Assembly: GCA_029990175.1 (NCBI GenBank)
Contig: JARKIP010000033.1
Coordinates: forward strand, 20,505,001-20,569,000
Length of the DNA: 64,000 nucleotides
Direction: 5' to 3'
DNA from: Petunia secreta
Lineage: Eukaryota > Streptophyta > Magnoliopsida > Solanales > Solanaceae
Shown piece by piece: positions 60,233-64,000 of the stretch. Position numbers and translations under genes: made by a program. Numbering within the stretch: the stretch's first letter is position 1; each line of letters opens with the position of its first letter. The notes beneath the pieces are model-generated. The model worked only from the letters and a program-made list of their open reading frames with translations. It searched no databases and had not been told where the DNA came from.

Positions 60233-60475
60233 CTCCCTTCATTTCAAAAAGGATAAATCTTTGCGGAGTACGAGGGTCAAATTGACTAATTTTCAATGAA
60301 AATTTGCACATCGAATTTTTAAACTTTTTTAAATAAAATTTACATATTTAGAAACTACATAAAAAATACTATAAGTCACAACAATTAACAATTCAAAATA
60401 GTTAAAAAATATTTGTAAGATATATGGTCAGACATAATCTTGTTTGACCCTTCAAATAGTAATAGTTTCATCCCT
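60233..60475. mobile_element. Degenerate Stowaway MITE
   Basis: After TA comes ctcccttcatttcaaaaagg, a Stowaway terminus. The body shares acatatttagaaactacata and tactataagtcacaacaatt with the two better copies. The right terminus is eroded (cttgtttgacccttcaaata). Confidence 0.65.
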
Positions 60476-60954
60476 TCAAATAAACTGCAAAATTACATAT
60501 CTTAATCTCAAAGGAACAGCTTAGTGGTGAAGAGTGTACTATGAGTTTGAATCTTCTTTCCTCCTCACATACTTTTTTTAGTTACAAAGTAAATTACATA
60601 ATTTTTCATAGTGTGAAACGCACTTGCAGATATTGTCCGTAACAGAGAAAAACAAAACCATACGTCACTTTCTTGAGGGGAAATCTTGTTAGAGCCTCAG
60701 AGGCAAAGCGAATACAATGTGAATAGATAGAAGTAGTTGTGTTAGTAAATAAAAGTATTTATCAAATTGTTATCAGGTAAAAAAGCTTATTGCAAATCCA
60801 AAACTTGACTTCATTAAGTATTTGCAAAATTAACAGAGCACCCTAAAAAAGGCGGAGAACTATTTGACAATAGCAAATCAGCAATGGTATCATTGATGTC
60901 GTCTTATAAAGGGACCATTCACCAATCAAAGTATCAAACTTACATAAAAAGCTA

Positions 60955-61220
60955 TTCCCTCTATTTCAAAAGGCAATTGAGGTATATTTCGGATTTCGAG
61001 AGTCAAACGAGTTTATTTTAACCGTGAATTTAAACATATACTAATCTTTAAGTTTTTTGGAACGATGTTTATATATTTAGAAACTATATAAAAAGTACTA
61101 TAAGTCACAATAATTAATAATTCAAAATATTTAAAAGACATATGAAAATATTACAGTCAAAGTTAAACTCGTTTGACTCTCGAAATCCAAAGCAAGCTAT
61201 CCATTATGGAATAGAGGGAG
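60955..61220. mobile_element. Stowaway MITE with TA target duplication
   Basis: Termini ttccctctatttcaaaaggc and, at the right, atagagggag are flanked by TA at 60953-60954 and 61221-61222. The body is closely similar to the MITE at 26641-26898, including cggatttcgagagtcaaacg and aactcgtttgactctcgaaa in opposite orientation. Confidence 0.9.
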
Positions 61221-61222
61221 TA

Positions 61223-61730
61223 TACTATATTATTTTTTTCACACCCAAAAGTAGATGCTTGCCTTTAGCCTCTCTTCATGGTCACCTTATAATTATTTTT
61301 TGTTGTAATTAATGACATTTGGCACTATGATTTCTTGGACTGATTTTATTCCACTTGTGATCTTTGTGGTTTGGAAGGTTTGACATTGAAAGGGGAGGCC
61401 CAATTTGTACGATGAGGAGTGAACACCAAAATGAATGGTGGTGATATCTTTATCTTTAATTTATTTGTTGTTGGTTACCAAAGTTGGTGGCGGAGATAAA
61501 TTAAGTAAATTGCATATATAACCAATAGAATTGCAAGCATAAAGCATGAGTAAGTAAAAACAAAAAAGTAATTAAAGGAGAGAAAGTTGTGTGAAATGTT
61601 CGAGGGAAAAAAGAAACTGATGAGAAAGTCAGCCATGAAACAGTTTTCGGAAAGTATTTTGTTTATATTAACTAGCTAGCGTTTAGAACAACATGGCATT
61701 TAAAAGATGTGAGTCATAATTCGAGCGTCA

Positions 61731-61791
<61 letters not shown>

Positions 61792-62600
61792 AAAACTAAC
61801 AATGATTCATTTAGTGAGGTGACCGTGGTAAGATACCCAGAAGAAGAAAAGAATGACACAGAGATAGTTGCAAGATTTAGAAGAAAATAAAAGTTAAAAG
61901 AAAAAAATGGCCGAACCAATGGCGAAATTGTTGATGCTACCAAAATTCACAAACCAATGGCGTCGATAGGTCACTAAGTACTGCTAACAAATTGAGATGA
62001 CAAGATCTCTTTCATTTAATTATTTGTTTGTTGTAGAGACTATTGAATTCAACCTGATCGGGACAATACATGAACTATTTTGAGTCTTGAAGAAGTAGGG
62101 AAACATAACTTAGCATTTCAGACACTCGACTCGTGGATCAAAGACTTGGAATAGATTAATATTAATAATCTTAAGCTTAACAATGTAACCTGCAAAATAA
62201 TTAACAATATCTGGAGACAAAGAAATAACCAAACCGATTCAATCCATAAAATGCAATTTGTCAACTATCCTATCTAAGGAATGGAGACTGATGTATTTGG
62301 ATCGTTTACCAAAGAAACTATTTAAGCTAACCAGCTAAAATCCAGCCGGTATGTTTTAAAAGTTGCCTCTTTATACTGGCTATAACAGAGGTTCTAAAAC
62401 ATGGTACCAGAAGAAATGATTTTTCTAAATAAAGAAACATGCCTAATCATTTTGAAACTAAGGACGCCAAGCATTATTTGTACACTATCATTTAAACTAC
62501 TATCATATGAGATGAATCAGACATAGTTAAATTTTAAGCATGAATACAAAAACATTATGATTTAACTACACAAAACTAATCGCGTACTGTTAGAACAAAA
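61223..62600. other. Non-coding DNA with (TA)n microsatellite at about 61733-61787
   Basis: No gene or element was recognised. The (TA)n run of about 54 bp is the only repeat that stands out. Confidence 0.5.
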
Positions 62601-63322
62601 CTGAATAAATTCGACGTGTTTACCTCTTTGCAAGCAGCGAAAATGGGTGCGAAGATCCGAGGTCCTTACACTCGAACAAGAACGAAGTAAAAGAAGCGAA
62701 TGCGAGCTAAAACTGTATGCCGAATGCTGAGCTAATATTATGTGCTTAATAACTTAAAGGATTTACGCCTCAAACTTCAAAAATTGTCTAAGTGGCTTTT
62801 CTAAAATCTCTGATGTCCCCAACCCCCCTCCTCCCCCCCCCCCCTTTTTCCTCCCATTACCGCCGCTCAAAAAATGGAATTAAGGTTTTCTTTTATAGCC
62901 GAAATTAAGGTTCTAAAAATGATTCCAATTTTAACTGAAATAGCCCTAACAGATATGAAAGGATAAGGATTGTACCAAAAGGACGACGTTGGAGGAATTT
63001 CATTCGTTCATGGTACGATTTTTTGCTGGATTCGTGTAGGGTCGATGGAATTTTTGAGGAAAAATGGGTTGAGATAGGGTAAATAGGTTATCGAGTTTGA
63101 AGGGCTGGGATTCTTATGATTTTGGGGATTTAGGGATTTAAAGTGATTGGGGGGGGGGGGGGGGGGAGTTTCAAGGGTGAGACGGAATGGAGGCTATGCA
63201 TTGCAAATTTAGCCATTTTTCTTTAAATTTTCACTGATTCATTTTAAAATTTTAAAATTGATTTTATTTAAATAATTTAGACATCAATTAAAATTTTCGG
63301 GACAAAATTGGGTGTCAACAGC
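62600..63322 (-). mobile_element. 3' LTR end of a minus-strand LTR retrotransposon
   Basis: On the minus strand TGTTGACACCCAATTTTGTC begins at 63322, directly preceded by a purine-rich tract (aaagaggggcagc). This is how the polypurine tract and 3' LTR join in a family common in Solanaceae genomes. A C-run at about 62836 and a 16-bp G-run at about 63152 lie inside. The outer end of the LTR is not defined. Confidence 0.6.
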
Positions 63323-64000
63323 TGCCCCTCTTTACCCGAAAAAGATGAAAAATTTTTTAGGGTAAAGAAAGTTGACGTAAAAACTAATTTTGTCATGGTA
63401 AAGCCAAGACTTTAATTCCAAGGACCAAAATGTGAGGCTTATGACATGGCCGAACACTGGTTTCTGAGTTGCCTATATATCTTGGGCTGAAAGAGAATCT
63501 GACCATATGTAGTTCGACGCGATTCGAGAAAGGAAAAACGAGATAACAAAGACTATCTTGTTTTCAATCTTGAACCTCAGACTTAAGCTGGAGATACGGG
63601 ATAGGCAGACACAAAAGCTGACACAAGAAGGGGTTGACACAAGATAGACCTCTAGGGTTGACAACATGTTCGAGTGCGATTCTTCAGATCCTTGTTGACG
63701 AGTCTAGCTCATATTAACGATTGCCCCAATTCACTGCTAAGAGAAAGTTCCACGTTATGCTCCAAAGTTGTTGCTGTCCTACTAAAATTTCTATAAAGTC
63801 TACATAAGCGGTAAGCGAATAACTGCAAATAAGACTTGATAAATAGAGTAAGAAGTAATCAACAATAATAAAACTTGTAGATGCTGATCGCAGAACCAAT
63901 GATAAGGTTTTCTTCCAATCAACTGGCGAAGCAGTCCGGCTTTGTGAGACAAGATGACTTCGGGGTTGTTGGTAGACTGAAAATAAAACAATAAAGGACT
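63323..64000 (-). mobile_element. Internal 3' region of the same LTR element, cut by the window edge
   Basis: The sequence gctgcccctctttacccgaa and the following gagttgcctatatatcttgg / gctgaaagagaatctgacc phrases look like the non-coding 3' interior of that family. No domain-bearing frame occurs before the window ends. Confidence 0.45.

Overview
The window is plant nuclear DNA, almost certainly from a member of the Solanaceae. The evidence is a land-plant RING E3 ligase gene of the LOG2/LUL family, two SINEs of the Solanaceae SolS type, a caulimovirid relic that looks most like the solendovirus-type (tobacco-vein-clearing-virus-like) copies of nightshade genomes, and Stowaway, hAT and MULE elements with plant-type termini. 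Genus cannot be fixed by reading alone; Nicotiana or a close relative is a reasonable guess. Apart from the one host gene, nearly everything recognisable is a mobile element, often nested.

Layout. 1-2.8 kb: AT-rich DNA and a 5'-truncated RTE-like LINE on the minus strand that ends in a (TTA)n(TTG)n tail. 3.3-7.6 kb: the only clear host gene, a three-exon LUL-type E3 ubiquitin ligase with a SINE in intron 1 and a tandemly duplicated leader. 8.1-9.1 kb: a SINE with a perfect 12-bp target duplication and a palindromic repeat. 9.17-21.19 kb: a non-autonomous MULE-like element split by a complete 10.7-kb Tat-lineage Ty3/gypsy retrotransposon (9371-20103, TSD CCACC, 7 differences between its 553-bp LTRs). 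Its gag-pol is broken, but it carries on the opposite strand an open five-exon gene for an 833-residue protein. 21.3-26.9 kb: a palindrome array, a MITE-like block, a duplicated repeat, a solo LTR (TSD ATTAC), a second VNTR-containing MULE-like element and a Stowaway MITE. 26.9-31.4 kb: a decayed Ty1/copia element on the minus strand. 31.4-35.6 kb: no recognisable gene. 35.6-43.4 kb: a decayed endogenous pararetrovirus (movement protein, coat protein with zinc knuckle, protease-RT-RNase H, fourth ORF, promoter). 43.6-48.4 kb: a decayed hAT transposon with a GC-rich foreign insert and a nested VNTR element. 49457-59592: a 10.1-kb Kaonashi-type MULE with a perfect 9-bp TSD, a four-exon transposase and a convergent eleven-exon Ulp1-like cysteine-protease gene with a DUF1985 domain. 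59.9-61.2 kb: three MITEs. 62.6-64 kb: the 3' LTR and start of the interior of another LTR element running off the window.

Two elements carry more than transposition needs. The Tat element has an antisense gene with its own TATA box, four clean GT-AG introns and no disabling change, although the sense ORFs of the same copy are broken. The Kaonashi MULE pairs a transposase with a host-derived SUMO-protease-like gene. In this copy the transposase has a single nonsense codon, while the protease gene has two nonsense codons and two apparent frameshifts. Exon joins were derived by hand from reading frame and GT-AG signals and not from transcripts.
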